Shown: one piece after another, positions 11,455-23,173 of the stretch
Layout of the letters: each line of letters starts with the position of its first letter
How positions within the stretch are numbered: the first letter of the stretch is position 1
DNA from: Ichthyophis bannanicus
Taxonomy: Eukaryota > Chordata > Amphibia > Gymnophiona > Ichthyophiidae
DNA: 64,000 nt
Reading direction: 5' to 3'
Assembly: GCA_033557465.1 (NCBI GenBank)
Contig: CM066032.1
Span: forward strand, 1,314,312,191-1,314,376,190
Notes under the pieces: model-generated
Told to the model about the DNA's origin: nothing
Seen by the model: only the letters and a program-made list of their open reading frames with translations
Databases searched by the model: none
Position numbers and translations under genes: made by a program

Positions 11455-14250
11455 TTATTTATTTTATTTATTTATTTATTGTTTTTTATATACAGTGCAC
11501 TTTAAAATCAGTGTGGTTTACAGATAACATTTGAGCATCTCAATAAGTCTAGAATGCCTTTACATAGAACAGGAATTATAACTTGGATCTCAACTGGGAT
11601 AACTATTGACAATATTTACAATTCTGTACATTATGGTCATGAGTTGTCATGTGGTTTGTTGCTTAGCTGGGAGTGATGTGGCTGGTGTTAGGATGTGAAT
11701 AGTGTAGTAGGAAAAGATGATGTTTCAGGGCTTTTCTGAATTGACTAATATCGGTAAGCGCTCGTATGGTAGATGGGAGCGCATTCCAGCATGTGGGGGC
11801 ATAAAACTTAAAAGCTCTTCTCTTTGTTGCCTGGTTGCATTTAGTTATTTCGCAGGGAGTTTGGAGGGTATTGATGGCGAATGATCGCCTAGTTCTGTTT
11901 GCTGGGGTAGGGTGGAGCAGTTCCGTTAGGGAGGAGGAGGACAAGTTGTTGATGGCCTTAAATGTCATCAAGACTATCTTATATGTGGTACGACAGTAGA
12001 TAGGCAGCCAGTGCAAGTCCTTTAGAATCGGAGTAATATGGTCACCTCTGGATGCTCCATGCAGGAAGCGTGCAGCGGTATTCATTGCTAGTTGTAACGG
12101 GCTTATTGTGCTTTTGGATAGGCCGTGAAGAATCGCGTTGGCGTAGTCGAAGTGGGGGGTCACAAGGGTCTGAAAGACTGTTCTGAAGTCATTTGGTTGT
12201 AATAGTGGTCGGAGATGTCTCAATGTTCTAATTTTGTGGTGGATCTGTTTAATGATATTATTTATATGTGTTTTGAACTCTAGCTGCTGGTCCAGAGTGA
12301 CACCAAGGTATCGGATAGTGGGTCTGCTTAAGAACTCGGCGTCTCTCGTCTTTAGCGCCAGTGGGGGAGAGAATGCTTGATTTCTTGTTTTGAAGAGTAC
12401 GTCCGTTTTGCTGAAGTTTACTTTGAGGCCCTGTGCTTGGAACCAGTCTGTGACAGCATCAAAGCATTTAATCAGTGGGGAGAAATCCGGTCTGTCAGTC
12501 GAGAATGGTATGAAGAGTAGGACATCATCAGCATAGATCAGACTTGAGACCTTGAAGGATCGGATTACTTCACATATGGGCTGCATGTAGATGTTGAATA
12601 ATAAGGCGGAGAGTGAGGAGCCTTGCGGTACACCATGTTTCTGTTGGAAAGGTTCAGAGGTTGTGGAGTTTGTACGAACCTGCTGCCATCTGTCCGTTAG
12701 ATATGATTTACACCAACTGAATGCTGGGCCGTTGATTCCCTTATCTTGTAGTCGTACCAGAAGTTGATTGTGATTTACGGAATCAAAAGCAGCAGCTATG
12801 TCCAAGAAGATCAATGCAAAACCTTGTTTGATGTTATCAGTTCCTGCAATCAGAGTGTTAATTAGAGTGGTTAGGAGGGTTTCTACCCCATGAGATTCTC
12901 GAAAGCCATGTTGGGATGGGTCGAGGGGAGCTGTGGAATCGATGAGATCCTGTATTTGGCGCTGGACGACCTTCTCGATTAGTTTTTCTAGCAGCGGGAT
13001 GCTCGATATTGGTCGATACGACTCTACCTTCTGTGGATTTAGTTTGTTGTTCTTCAATAGGGGCCGGATGGATGTTTGCTTGAGGCATGAAGGGAATATA
13101 CCTGTGGAGAAGGATAGGTTCATAATCTTGCATAGTATAGGGCTGATTTCCTTACGTAATGCTCTTATCCAGAATGCTGGGCAAGGGTCATTTGGAGCAG
13201 TGGTGGCATTCACAGTAGAGATGATGTCCTCAATTTCTGTGGGTGTTGGTGTTCTGATGGTGGTGAATGGCTTAAGTTGTGCTGAGTTGCTGCTGGGGCT
13301 GGATAGTATGGTTTTTCCAATACTATTAGTCTTGGCCTGTAAGTAATCCGCATAGTCCTGTGGGTGAATCGTGACTAGTTGGGGGGGAGAGGGTTCCTTT
13401 GTTAAGGTTTTTACTATGTTGAAAAGTTCATGGGGTTTGTTCAAGGCACAGTTCAGGAGATTTGAGTGGTGATTTCTCATTGTTGTGGATATCGATTCTC
13501 GATGTTTCTTAAGGTGGGTGGAGTAAGCTGTCAGATCTGATGCGGATCGTGTACGTCGCCAATTTCTTTCTAGTTTTCGTAGTAGGAGCAGTGAGGTTCT
13601 TAGTTCGGTGGTATACCACTGTGCTGGTTTCTTGCTTCTTGGATGCTTGCCTGGGGCGGGCGAATTGGTTTGGGTAGGTTTGCGGGCAAAGGAGCTCAGG
13701 CATTTGTTCCATAAGGTCATGATCCCTTCGAGGTTTGGTGGTGCATTATTGATGTTAGGTAGGACTTCCTTGATAATTATCTCCTTGTCAAAGGATCTAA
13801 AGCGTCCGGTGGATGATGTTGTATTTGCAGTTAAAATCTTTGTATGCTCACAATCCTGCTGAGGTATTTGGAATTGTATCAGGTTGTGATCAGACCATGA
13901 GACGGGTGTGATAACTATGTTGTGATTGTATTTTGCGTTCTCATCAGGTTGGGGGCTGAAGATGAGGTCTAGTTTGTTCCCTTTTCGATGGGTGGGGGCA
14001 TCAACTAGTTGTTTGTATCCTAGATTGTTGAATGCTTCGAGGAAGGCGTTGGCGTGACTGTCCTGTAGGGCTGGAAGATTGAAATCACCCAGTACCCAGT
14101 TTGGCTTACGTATATTTTTGGGGTTGGATGCTAGCTCAATAATAGTTTAAAGATCTTCAACAGAAGCAGTCGGGGATCTGTAAATAAGGTTAATGGTGTT
14201 ATGGGTGTTGGCTAGGGTGATTACATCAAGGTGGTCAGAGCTATTGGAGC
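11455..14250 (-). mobile_element. L2-like LINE copy 1 (5'-truncated)
   Basis: The 3' end on the minus strand is at 11,455-11,530: a hairpin of the ACCACACTG...CAGTGCACTG type followed by (TAAA)n. It is followed upstream by about 130 bp of 3' UTR and a nearly complete endonuclease/RT frame. The 5' part of the endonuclease is missing; similarity stops near 14,250, where unrelated sequence begins. Related copies lie at 41,149 and 61,395, all on the minus strand. Confidence 0.8.
11663..14250 (-). pseudogene. Endonuclease/reverse transcriptase of L2-like copy 1
   Basis: The frame is open from about 14,250 to the stop at 11,663 except for one TAA near 14,147. Domains in order: APE-type endonuclease C-terminal half (LIYRSPTAS, WVLGDFNLP, APTHRKGNKLDLIF, VSWSDHNL); linker (WYTTELRTSLLLLRKLERNWRR); RT (SIRPLLKNNKLNP, ESYRPISSIPLLEKLIEK, FLDIAAAFDSVNH, HGVPQGSSLSALLFNIYM, IYADDVLLF); then the L2-type C-terminus (LGVTLDQQLEF, HFDYANAIL, LHWLPIYCRT, CWNALPSTI, FRKALKHHLF). 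The protein nicks DNA and copies its RNA onto the nick. From the first ATG after the stop the RT part alone is 685 residues. The single stop and missing N-terminus make it a recent but dead copy. Confidence 0.85.
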
Positions 14251-15004
14251 TGGACATGCAGCCAAATAAGCCCATCCCAGCCTTACTACTTCCAAATTCC
14301 ATGGATGATGTTGTCAGCAAAAAACTGAAAGCAGAAAACAACAAAATTTTCTGTTTATTTATTTCCTGGGTTTTAGAAGGACAGGGTGGCTTGTTAGACA
14401 TATGCAGGAAGGAGAGTTAAAAAAGAGGTTAAAATGGAAAAGTATCATTAACCTTAGACAGAAATAAATAGTAGCACACTCAGGGCCCAGGCTCTGGTAG
14501 AGAGGGCTGCCTGCTTTAGTTTGTGGGTTAGGGAAAAAAACCCTAATGTCATATGTTCTGCAACTGCAAATGTGCAGCAGAAGACAGACTCCATAGTGAG
14601 GAGCTTGACTGTGAAAGAGCAAAGAACTGGCAGAGACTAGGCAGGGCAAAGGGCACACATACATACAGTAGCTTTTGTGGGTGTAAGAGTCACTCTGCTA
14701 GTAAAGTCTGACACACGTGTGGCTGCACAGAAGTCAGTAGATGTGTCATAGTGTCCTTACTAGGCGAGACAGAGGGCATACACATACACACACACACACA
14801 CACACTATTTATGCATATGAGAGTAACTCTGCTACTAAATTCTAGCATGCTGTGTGGGTGCAGAGAAGTAAGTAGTTATACTGCAGTGTTACAATGTAAA
14901 TGCCCTCTGCGCTTACTGAATAGTTTAGAGGACACACACATACTAACAAAAATTCTGGATCACTGTAAAATTGCAATTTAAATACAACAGGTTGACTTAT
15001 TTTA
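14251..15004. other. Unassigned stretch with a (CA)n microsatellite
   Basis: No gene recognised. A CA dinucleotide run occupies about 14,779-14,806. Phrases such as ATACACACACAC and GTAACTCTGCTA recur around it (14,640-14,950), hinting at a degenerate local duplication. Confidence 0.5.
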
Positions 15005-15620
15005 GCTAAGACCCTGATTCTATAAGGCGGATAGCATGCCTGCAGTAGCCTGCTGGGACGTGTAGCCCCGCTATCTGTCTTCGCCGTATTCTGCTACCTA
15101 TTCCCCCTCCACGCACAGAGCCACTGGGGTGGCACGGGGGCAGAGAGTGGAAAGGGCTTGGGTGGGATCGGCACCTGGACGTACAGGATCAATTCTACTC
15201 ACGGTTCTGTACATCCTAGGAGCACCGGGGGGATGACCAGAGTATTCCACCTTGGAAGTGGAATAAGCATTGGCTGCCCCCCTCCCCGGATCAGCCGACC
15301 AGGCCCCCCCGAGGCAACGGAGGCATGCAAGGTGGTTCCCCGCCGCCCACTCAGGGCCCTGGCTGCCCCATTGAGGGTCGAGCGGCAGGGAATCAGGGTC
15401 TTGGTGGGCAGCGGGCTGGTTGTTCCATGGAGAAGACATCTCTGTGGCGATGCAGCGGTAGTTGGGCCATCTCCCAGGGACCAATCCTGCACTCATGGAA
15501 GCGTCTTGCTTCCATGGTGCAGAATCGAGTCCTGACAGGCCCGTCCTGTATGGGGCCGTCCAGACAGCCTGGATGTGTCCCGTCGGGGATCAAGCTCCAC
15601 GTGTTCTCAAGATCTGCAGT
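15005..15620. repeat. GC-rich segment resembling the dispersed repeat at 26.6 and 27.8 kb
   Basis: The segment is far more GC-rich than its neighbours. It shares phrases such as GAGTGGAATAAG-like strings and GTACATCC/GTACGTCC with the repeats at 26,560-27,000 and 27,801-28,440. Overlapping frames on both strands follow from base composition and show no protein family. Confidence 0.35.
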
Positions 15621-16639
15621 AGCACAGAATTTTAGAAGATCTGCTTCTTATAGACAATATGTCTGTGTGCATCTGTGTGTCTGTGTCTGTAGGTGTATGT
15701 GCTTGTATATTGTAAGTCTATGGCTCTGAGCATATTTGCATGTCTAAGACCAGGAGAGTGGAGAAGAGCAGGAAGGCAATTTGAAAAGAGCAATTCCATA
15801 ACAGCCATGTTTCAGTGTATCCACGATTTTATGCTGCAGAAGCTGGAACTGCTTCTCCCATAGATATACACAGGATGTTTTTTTTATGGGGAGGAGTTTT
15901 ATTTCTGTGGAACCTCCCATCCAAGCAGAGCCCATTTTCAAAACCTGATGTGTATTTTGACTGGTTCCCCCCCTCCCCCCAAGCTAACTTGGTCTTGTAC
16001 CTTTAAATATTTGGAAAGTTATTTTGCCTTCCCACAGACAAACAGATATGCTCAACCCCTCATATATAATTTTATTTCAACATCCACTGAGCTGAAAAGA
16101 ATGAAAAATGGAAGAGAACCAGTGGTAAAAGTTCTAGTGGGGCCCCCAAGCAAAATATTGCTGAGGGCTCCGCACTGTCACACCCCCATCTGGCACCCCC
16201 CTTGTCATTCTCCTCCAACGTGACAAACCTGCTTAGATTTGCTACCTGTGCTGCTTCCATTCCAGGCCTGGGAGGTGTTCCTCCTGGGCTGAAGTTTCAT
16301 GGTGTAGCTGTTATCGTGAGACTTCAGCCTGAGAGCTAACAGCTGCTGGGCCTTGAATAGAGGGAGCGCAGCAAACAAAAGGAAGTTGCTACGCCGCCAT
16401 GTGGTCCCCTTCCTGCCTGTGCCTTCTCTCACCCCTACCCCACATTGCAGGGGCTGCTTGGGTGGAATTTACACTGCTGAAAAGAGCCCTCCTCTTTTCC
16501 TGCCCCTCTCCGCTGCTGATACAGCATGTGTCAGTACCTGCCACAAATTCTGCTACTGTCTGGCCTGCTATTCCCATCCCTATCTGCTACAGTATGTTGG
16601 AAATTTCCTCACAATTAAGTGACTGTGAGGTTAGCAAAC
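15621..16639. other. No recognisable feature
   Basis: GT-rich patch near 15,660-15,710 (TGTGTGCATCTGTGTGTCTGTG). Otherwise no coding, RNA or terminal-repeat signal. Confidence 0.45.
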
Positions 16640-17248
16640 AGTAACATCAAACAACTGTTCTAACACTAGTAGAACAAAACAGAGGACAGGCCCATGGGTG
16701 ACCAAGGGGAACTCTATGGCCATTTGGGAAGAAACACCCCTGCCAAACACAACCCATCCCCTGGATCCACCAGAAGACAATGTCCTGTGGCAGGGCGGTA
16801 ATCATAACCTCTGCTGGCACCCTGCAATTCAATGCAGTCAGATTACATCTTGCATCTCCTAGATCTATTTTCCAGATCATCTACCTTTGCTGCTGACTTC
16901 TGCAAAAGGGCACAGTGTGAGGAGGATTCTTGCTTGAGTGTTAATAAATTATCCTCCATGTCAACAATCTGCTGCTCAGCTCTACCGGCCCTGTACCACC
17001 TGAACTTTATTCACTTTATCTGCCAGCTTGGTGTTGTGCACTTTAATTGCCTCTGTATCTTAGGGATTCTTGCTGCCAGCATTCTGCAGTGACACATCCA
17101 GCAGTGGAGTCACATTCCTGTCAGTTTGTGGTGACTTTCCTGTCATTGAAGACTGGCACCAAATTGGGAGGTCAGGCATTCTTGCATGGTCTCCTGGCGT
17201 GAAGACTTTACTGACTTCTGCACAGCCCCAGCTGACTTGGTTTGCTTT
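16640..17248 (-). pseudogene. L1/Tx1-type LINE ORF1 fragment, part left of the provirus
   Basis: The minus-strand pieces read HNTKLADKVNKVQVV, EQQIVDMEDNLLTLKQE and AAKVDDLENRSRRC, a coiled coil ending in the LENRSRR motif of L1/Tx1-type ORF1p. Stops and shifts are frequent. The provirus cut this fragment: the upstream (N-terminal) side appears to resume at 26,211. The boundary near 16,640 is approximate. Confidence 0.55.
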
Positions 17249-17773
17249 TGTAGCAGTGAAGTGCAAACAATTAATAAATCCAGGAGTCAATTGCAGGGTC
17301 CAAGCCAATTTATTGTGCACAAGGCTCAGACAGTCGAGCTTCAAAAAGGACTGAGCAAAGTTCTTACAGAAACATATTCATTTTATACATTTCTTTTCAG
17401 TTTGATACATGCAGACTTTCTATTGGTCCCAACAACCCCTGCACTTGTCCAATCAGAGATCCTTTCTGGGCCTAGCACCCGGTTCCCTCCTCTAGGATTG
17501 TTCTAACAATGGCACAATTTCTAGGTATGGATACAATTCTACTGCGAGGTCATTTCTAGCTCCAGGAATGCATGTATTGAAACATTTCTATCATCAGAAC
17601 ACAAGAGAATAATAAAGGATTTATGAATTCATGAAAACCTCTTGTTAAGCAGTTTTAAAACAGTTTTCTCAAAGTTTCACAAACTTTGGTTTTTCTCAGA
17701 TGGGGGTTGGAATCAGGGCCTAACTTACAGGCCTTTCATATTTGCAGGCTATTATAGGCCATAGCCTACCACA
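17249..17773 (-). repeat. Proviral 3' LTR
   Basis: Plus-strand ends are TGTAGCAG and CTACCACA, so TG...CA on either strand. It contains the AATAAA signal (minus strand, plus-strand TTTATT near 17,309-17,314). The TATA-like box is at about 17,380-17,393; it carries one change relative to the other LTR. Confidence 0.95.
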
Positions 17774-17785
17774 TTCCCCCCTTTG
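17774..17785 (-). other. Polypurine tract of the provirus
   Basis: The minus strand reads AAAGGGGGGAA directly before the 3' LTR. This is the expected RNase H-resistant primer for plus-strand DNA synthesis. Confidence 0.9.
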
Positions 17786-17831
17786 ATTATTCTCACACGC
17801 AAGTGAGAAAGGGTGAGAATTAAATCACACA

Positions 17832-19417
17832 TTATACTTGCATAAAAGCATCATTTTGTGGTATAGGGTAATATTGCCACATAGCTAAAACTTTTGTAGC
17901 TACCTTCCGTTCTACAGTGCTATCAATAACTAAGGTTATCATACGTAAGCAAAGGGGTAATATGCATGGGAGCAACAAGCATACAGCCAACATGAGTAAT
18001 ACAATAAACACAAGGGTCTTCAGACCACCTAACCATGAAAACGCTGAACCAACCCACCCATCAAGCTTCAGACCATGTCAGGTCTGGACAGGCACATATG
18101 TATGTTTTCGCATTTGAGCAGCTATATCTTCAACAACTTGTCCATTATTGTCAATCTGCAAACAACAGTTAGTTAAATTAAATTTTCCACATACTCCACC
18201 TTCAGCTGCTAACAAATAATCTAAAGCTAAACGATTCTGATAAATAGCTGTACGCATTTGTGTATTCTGTTTAGCTAAAAGAGTTAATGCTTCTCTCTTT
18301 GTTTGCATATTGTACACCGCCTTGACTTATGTAGAAAGGTGGTATATCAAATTCAATAAAACATAAAACATAAAACTAGTTTCATTAGTTATTATTTCAA
18401 CAACAGCTTGTAAGCGTATAATACGATTTATCATATATACAGGAGTGCGGTATCCCCATGTCCCATCTTGTGTCCAAGTGGCAGGTCCATAGTACGAAAT
18501 AATTCTCTCAGGCGGCAACTCCTCATCATCCCATTTGTCCCATTGGCCTATTTTCAAGGCCTCTTGTTTCTGTCGACTCTTGTACACAGGGAAACCCAGT
18601 TGTTCTCCATGGGAAATGGGCAAAAGAAAGAAGGAAGGTCGTATAGTTCCTAATACACATGCTCCTCCCCAATGGTGAGGGAGCTTAGCATATGCTTACG
18701 TAATCCAAATCTGTACCCCTGCTTCCACTGGCTAGGGTTAAGTATGATGAGCTTTAGAGGATTACAGGCACCTTTCTTGCACTTCTGAGGCTCAGGTAAT
18801 GATAATCTTTCTAGACTGGCTATTCGATTATCTCCATCTCGTCCAGTAGACACACCAGACCAAGTAGCATAATACACACATTCCCACTTTGGACAGTAGT
18901 AGGCATCTTTAGATGATTTGCTGTAGACGGTCAGGGAATACTTTCCAGTACATCGTCCCCATCTGTATGCTCCTTCAGGACACATATATTTATCATCATA
19001 ATAGTAGGCTTGTTCCCAAGACCCACACTTGTAATAGGCATTCCTGTTTATCACATCGTAGGCATCAAAATTCAGGATAACGTATTTTGTGAGATCGGGG
19101 AGTTGTCGTGTGGCATTTATAAGGGCCCCCTCCTCATCATTCCAATGCAGCTCCAGTACATAATAAGAAGGGTTCTGATGAGGACTGAAGCAAGTTTTAC
19201 TCTTCCCTTTCGTACAGATATTTAATTCTGTACCATTATACAGACATCGACTAACTATACCAGTGCAAGTATAGTAGGAATGATAAAGTAAAGTTTGAGT
19301 AACCTTTATCCCTGTTCGGGTGGTAGTTATACAGGCTGCACAAGGTGGTAGGGCAAAAGTCTTTTCCAGAGCTCCCAGGGCTACCGCCCCCATAAAACAG
19401 TAGTAGAGGAACATCAT
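17832..19417 (-). pseudogene. env: Proviral envelope gene (env), broken
   Basis: Opens with ATG at 19,415-19,417 and a hydrophobic signal-like start (MMFLYYCFMGAVALGAL). The surface subunit is Cys- and Tyr-rich and ends with a WKQGYRFGLR segment. A frame change near 18,680 leads into the transmembrane subunit. That part shows a CX6CC motif ([10 protein letters not shown], about 18,160-18,190), a Trp-rich pre-membrane stretch and a long hydrophobic anchor (about 17,930-18,010), with the stop at 17,832-17,834. Breaks: the frame change at 18,680, a 65-bp LINE tail inserted at 18,311-18,375, and a TGA at 18,078-18,080. CX6CC is known from gamma-type envelopes with a covalent SU-TM link. Not functional as it stands. 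Confidence 0.85.
18311..18375 (+). repeat. 65-bp LINE 3'-tail inserted in env
   Basis: TACACCGCCTTGACTTATG, a short loop, AAAGGTGGTATATCAA, then AATAAAACATAAAACATAAAA. This is the GTAAACCGCC...GGCGGTATA hairpin plus A-rich repeat found at the 3' ends of L2-like elements here (27,220; 40,855; 41,165 inverted). It interrupts the env frame and is younger than the provirus. Confidence 0.7.
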
Positions 19418-19565
19418 GACTACAGTCTTTTGAGATTAACTGAAATTTTGAGAACGATGAACTCGTAGAGTCTTTTTCTTCTTCTTCTTTTCTGCTCCCG
19501 CTGTATGTAGACCTATCGACTGCCACGCTATGTGACAGGGGTAGGACTGTAGATTCCAAAGACTC

Positions 19566-20765
19566 TTACAATGCTGGTTGTCTTTGTAATGTGAGCCGCA
19601 ATGGAGTCTCAGGGTCATCTACTGAAGTCCATTGACCAAGTTCTGGAGTGGCTGCCGGCTTTACTTGACTATGATGGATCCAGGGTTCAAGCTCTGCAAC
19701 TTTTACTGCAGTTGGGGTCGATAAAATGACAACATAAGGTCCCTTCCAATGTGGTGCCAATGGTGTCTTTCTCCACTCTTTGATCCACACTGACACTCCA
19801 GGCTTGAAGGGATGCAGAGGTTCTGTCAGATTGATGGGCAATCGATCTTGTACCCAGGTGTGGAGACTCTGCAAAACAGAACTTAAAGCCAATAGTTCTT
19901 GTCTAGTAATTTCAGATCCAATCTGTTTCATATCTCCCTTTATTCCCTGCACAATGGGTGGGGGTCGCCCATACAAGATCTCAAAAGGGGAAACTCCTAA
20001 AGACTTGGTTGGAGCAGAACGTATCCTAAGGAGAGCTATAGGGAGAACCTAAAGCCACTTCAGGTGTGCTTCTTGACAGAGTTTGGACAACTGAGATTTC
20101 AGGGTCCTATTCATACGTTCTACTTTCCCTGAGCTCTGGGGTCTATAGGCAGTGTGCAACTTCCATCGTATCTGCAGAGCTCGGGCTAACGGGTTACTTG
20201 GGACACAAATGAGGGTCCATTATCTGATCCTATAGTCAATGGTATTCCAAATCGGGGAATAATCTCTTGGAGCAGAATTCTAGTGACCTCTCGGGCTTTT
20301 TCAGTTCGCGTGGGAAAAGCTTCTACCCACCCAGAAAAGGTGCACACTAAGACCAGCAGGTAGTGATATCCATTTGCTCATGGCATTTCAGTAAAATCCA
20401 CCTGAACATCACTCATGGGGGTAACTCCTACTGATTGAACTTTTGGAGGTGGATTGGGACCCTGCCTAGCATTGTTCTTAGCACATGTTAAACATTAATG
20501 AGCCACTGAGGTGGACAAGGGTCCTAATAGTGAAATACAGAAATGAGGTTTCAGGGCTCTTTCCATAGCAGTCTTCCCATAATGTGTGGCCTGATGAAAA
20601 GCATGAACAAAGGCTGGTCCTAACGCTTCAGGGATTACTGTGGGACCTGGAGGTGGGCTACCCTCTGGAGGTGGCAGCACTATCCAACCTTTCTCTGTTA
20701 GGACACCCCCCTCCTTCTCACAGAAGTAAGCTAACTCTCTTGCGGTGTATCGGGGGCCCATGAGC
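19566..20765 (-). pseudogene. pol: Proviral integrase region of pol, broken
   Basis: From about 20,765 down: an H-H...C-C zinc-binding region (HATHYG-like HQATHYGKTA; CLTCAKN), catalytic-core landmarks VDFTEMP (first Asp) and GSDNGPSFV (second Asp), and a C-terminal block 19,566-19,976 with WKGPYVVILSTPTAVKV and WIHHSQVKP, typical of gammaretroviral integrase ends. Stops occur at about 20,495 (TAA) and 20,388 (TGA), and the frame is scrambled between 20,220 and 19,980, so the catalytic Glu region is not readable. The role would be inserting viral DNA into the host genome. A frame change near 20,740 separates it from RNase H. Confidence 0.85.
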
Positions 20766-22799
20766 TAAGGGGCACAGGGAATAAGGCTGCCTGCATCAAA
20801 ATATCTTGGGTCAACATTTGTCCAGTTGTGGCTGCTTTTCGGGCGGTAGCATCAGCAAACCTATTCCCTCGGGCAATTTCTCCTATTCCTGCTTGGTGAC
20901 CTCGACAGTGCATGACTGCAACTTGCACAGGATCCCACACGGCGTCTAATAATATCAATATTTCAGGCCCATGCCTTATAGGCTTGCCCCCTGAGGTAAT
21001 CAACCCTAATTCTTTATACAGGGCTCCATGTGCATGTAAAGTTGTGAAGGCATACTTAGAATCTGTGTACACATTTAGACGAAGCCCTTCTCCTAATGTC
21101 AGTGCTCTAGTGAGAGCTATCAATTCAGCCTTTTGTGCTGAAGTTCCTGGGGCCAGAGCTGAGGACTCAACTACCAGATCAAGGGTCACCACTGCATACC
21201 CGGCACAATGATGTCCATTAATGACGAGACTGCTTCCAACCACAAAGAAAGTCTGTTCAGGGTCCTCCAAAGGGACATCAGTCAAATCCGGGCGACTTGA
21301 GAATACAGTGTCCATAATTTCCAAACAATCATGATCAGGGGGGCCAGGACCAACTGGAAGCAGTGTAGCAGGGTTCAAAGCTTGACTGACCTTCAATTGT
21401 ATCTGAGGGTTTTCACACAGCATACTCTGATACTTCAACATTCGTGAATTTGTGAGCCAGAAACTTCCTTTGTGTTCCATGAGGGTCAGAACAGAATGCG
21501 GCACAGTAACTTGAAGACTCTGTCCCAGAGTGAGCTTGTCTGCTTCGCTCACTAGGAGGGCTGTGGCTGCTACTGCTCTCAAACAAGGGGGCCAGCCTTT
21601 TGCAACCACATCCAACTGTTTTGACAAATAGGCTACTGGCCGTTGCCAAGATCCAAGCATTTCCTTGTGACTCATGAACATAGAGGTGGAAAGGTTTCTG
21701 GACATCTGGTAGACCCAGAGCTGGTGATGACATCAGAGCGGTTTTTAGAGATCGAAATGCTGCATCCTGTTCAGGTCCCCACTCCAATGGAGACTTTTCC
21801 ATTCCTTTGGTAGCTTGATACAAGGGTTTTGCCAGCAGAGCGAAATTGGGGATCCATATACGACAGTACCCTGCGGCCTCCAAGAAGGCTCTCACTTGTC
21901 TCCTGGTGGTTGGAGTAGGAATACTGCATACAGCTTCTTTGCGTTCTGGTCCCAAGCGTCGAATTCCGCTGGACAACTGGAATCCTAGATATTTAACTTC
22001 AGTTTGACATAATTGCGCCTTGGCTCTTGAGACTTTGTATCCAGCCTCATTTAGAAGGTGCAGGAGTTCACTGGTGGCTTGTAGACATTCACTTTCTGAA
22101 TTTGTGGCTATGAGCAGGTCGTCCACGTACTGAAGAAGAACCCTTTGTCCTGGGTTCACAGAATAGCTTGAGAGATCTTGATTTAAAGCAGCACTGAAGA
22201 GAGTAGGTGAATTCTTAAATCCTTGGGGTAATCGAGTCCAGGTAAGCTGACCCCGCCTTCCTGTTGTGGGGTCTTGCCATTCAAAAGCGAACAGAAGTTG
22301 ACTGGTGGGGGCCAGGCATATACAGAAGAAGGCATCTTTCAGGTCCAGGACGGTAAAATGAGTAGCCTCAGCGGGGATCAGTCCCAAGAGAGTATAAGGA
22401 TTTGGTACCACTGGGTGTATAGTTTCAACTGCATCATTTACCCGCCTCAGATCTTGTACTGGGCGGTAATCCCCTGTCCCAGTTTTCTTAATTGGGAGAA
22501 GGGAGGTATTCCAAGGTGACTGGCACTCCTTGAGAAGTCCATACTTCAACAGTTTCATCAGATGGCAGTGGATACCTTCAATGGCTAATCGGGGAAGAGG
22601 ATACTGCTTCACATGCACTGGTTCCGCTCCTGGCTTGAGGGTGACGATGACAGGGGCTATGTTCTTCGCTAGGCCAGGTGGATTATTTTCTGCCCATACT
22701 TCAGGCGGGGCTAAAGGTTTGGTGGGTATACAGGAACTAGCTGACTTGGTTGGAGATGCACTATAGAACCGCCACTCTTCTTCTCGGGGGACAGTCAGC
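20766..22799 (-). pseudogene. pol: Proviral reverse transcriptase and RNase H, broken
   Basis: RT landmarks in order: YRPVQDLRRVN (about 22,470), VLDLKDAFFCI (first catalytic Asp, about 22,350), LPQGFKNSPTLF, and LLQYVDDLLIATNS (about 22,120). The connection domain follows, with a frame change near 21,660. RNase H has the Glu (KAELIALTRAL), the second Asp (VYTDSKYAF), the HCRGH region and the last Asp (RFADATARKAA). The usual first Asp is replaced: the segment reads FFVVGSS where an Asp-Gly-Ser is expected. The RT core frame (22,930-21,413) has no stop, making it the best-preserved part of pol. Gag, pro and RT share one reading phase apart from the listed breaks. Confidence 0.9.
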
Positions 22800-23173
22800 A
22801 TCATCAATCCAGCAGGCTTCGAGTTCACAGTCATTTGCATGTCTCCCCCTTCAACGAAGGATATTTGCGCCTGGAGCTTAGCAAGCATATCTCGGCCCAA
22901 AAGTGGAATAGGGCATTCAGGCATATACAAGAACTAGTGCATTATTTTCTGTCCCCCTAGTTCACATGTGCGGTTCTGCAAGAAGGGCTTAGTGGCCTTA
23001 GCCCCAGTGGCCCCAATAATGGTGACAGTTCGAGAGGAAAGAGGGGCCACCAGCCTTGCCATCACTGAATGTTCAGCTCCTGTATCTACCATAAAGTCCA
23101 TATATTGGTCCCCTATTTTCAAACTGACCATAGGCTCCTGGGGACCCAGGGTGAACTTGGAGCCCGGTCTGGC
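22800..23173 (-). pseudogene. pro: Proviral aspartic protease
   Basis: Begins just after the TAG at 23,174-23,176. The frame shows the catalytic triad in FMVDTGAEHSVM (about 23,085), the flap-like IIGATGAKAT and the closing PLLGRDMLAKL. It would cleave Gag and Gag-Pol. A TAG at about 22,934-22,936 breaks it just before the PLLGRD helix; the frame is otherwise continuous into RT. The position after an in-frame stop is the gammaretroviral gag-pro arrangement. Confidence 0.9.

Noticed and set aside
12933..13346. 137-codon plus-strand frame
   Set aside because: Antisense to the RT of L2-like copy 1.
14779..14806. CRISPR-like or other structured array
   Set aside because: Simple CA dinucleotide microsatellite; no spaced direct repeats anywhere in the window.
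15098..15729. Overlapping frames of 97-134 codons on both strands
   Set aside because: GC-rich DNA lacking stops by chance; no family features and all phases look alike.
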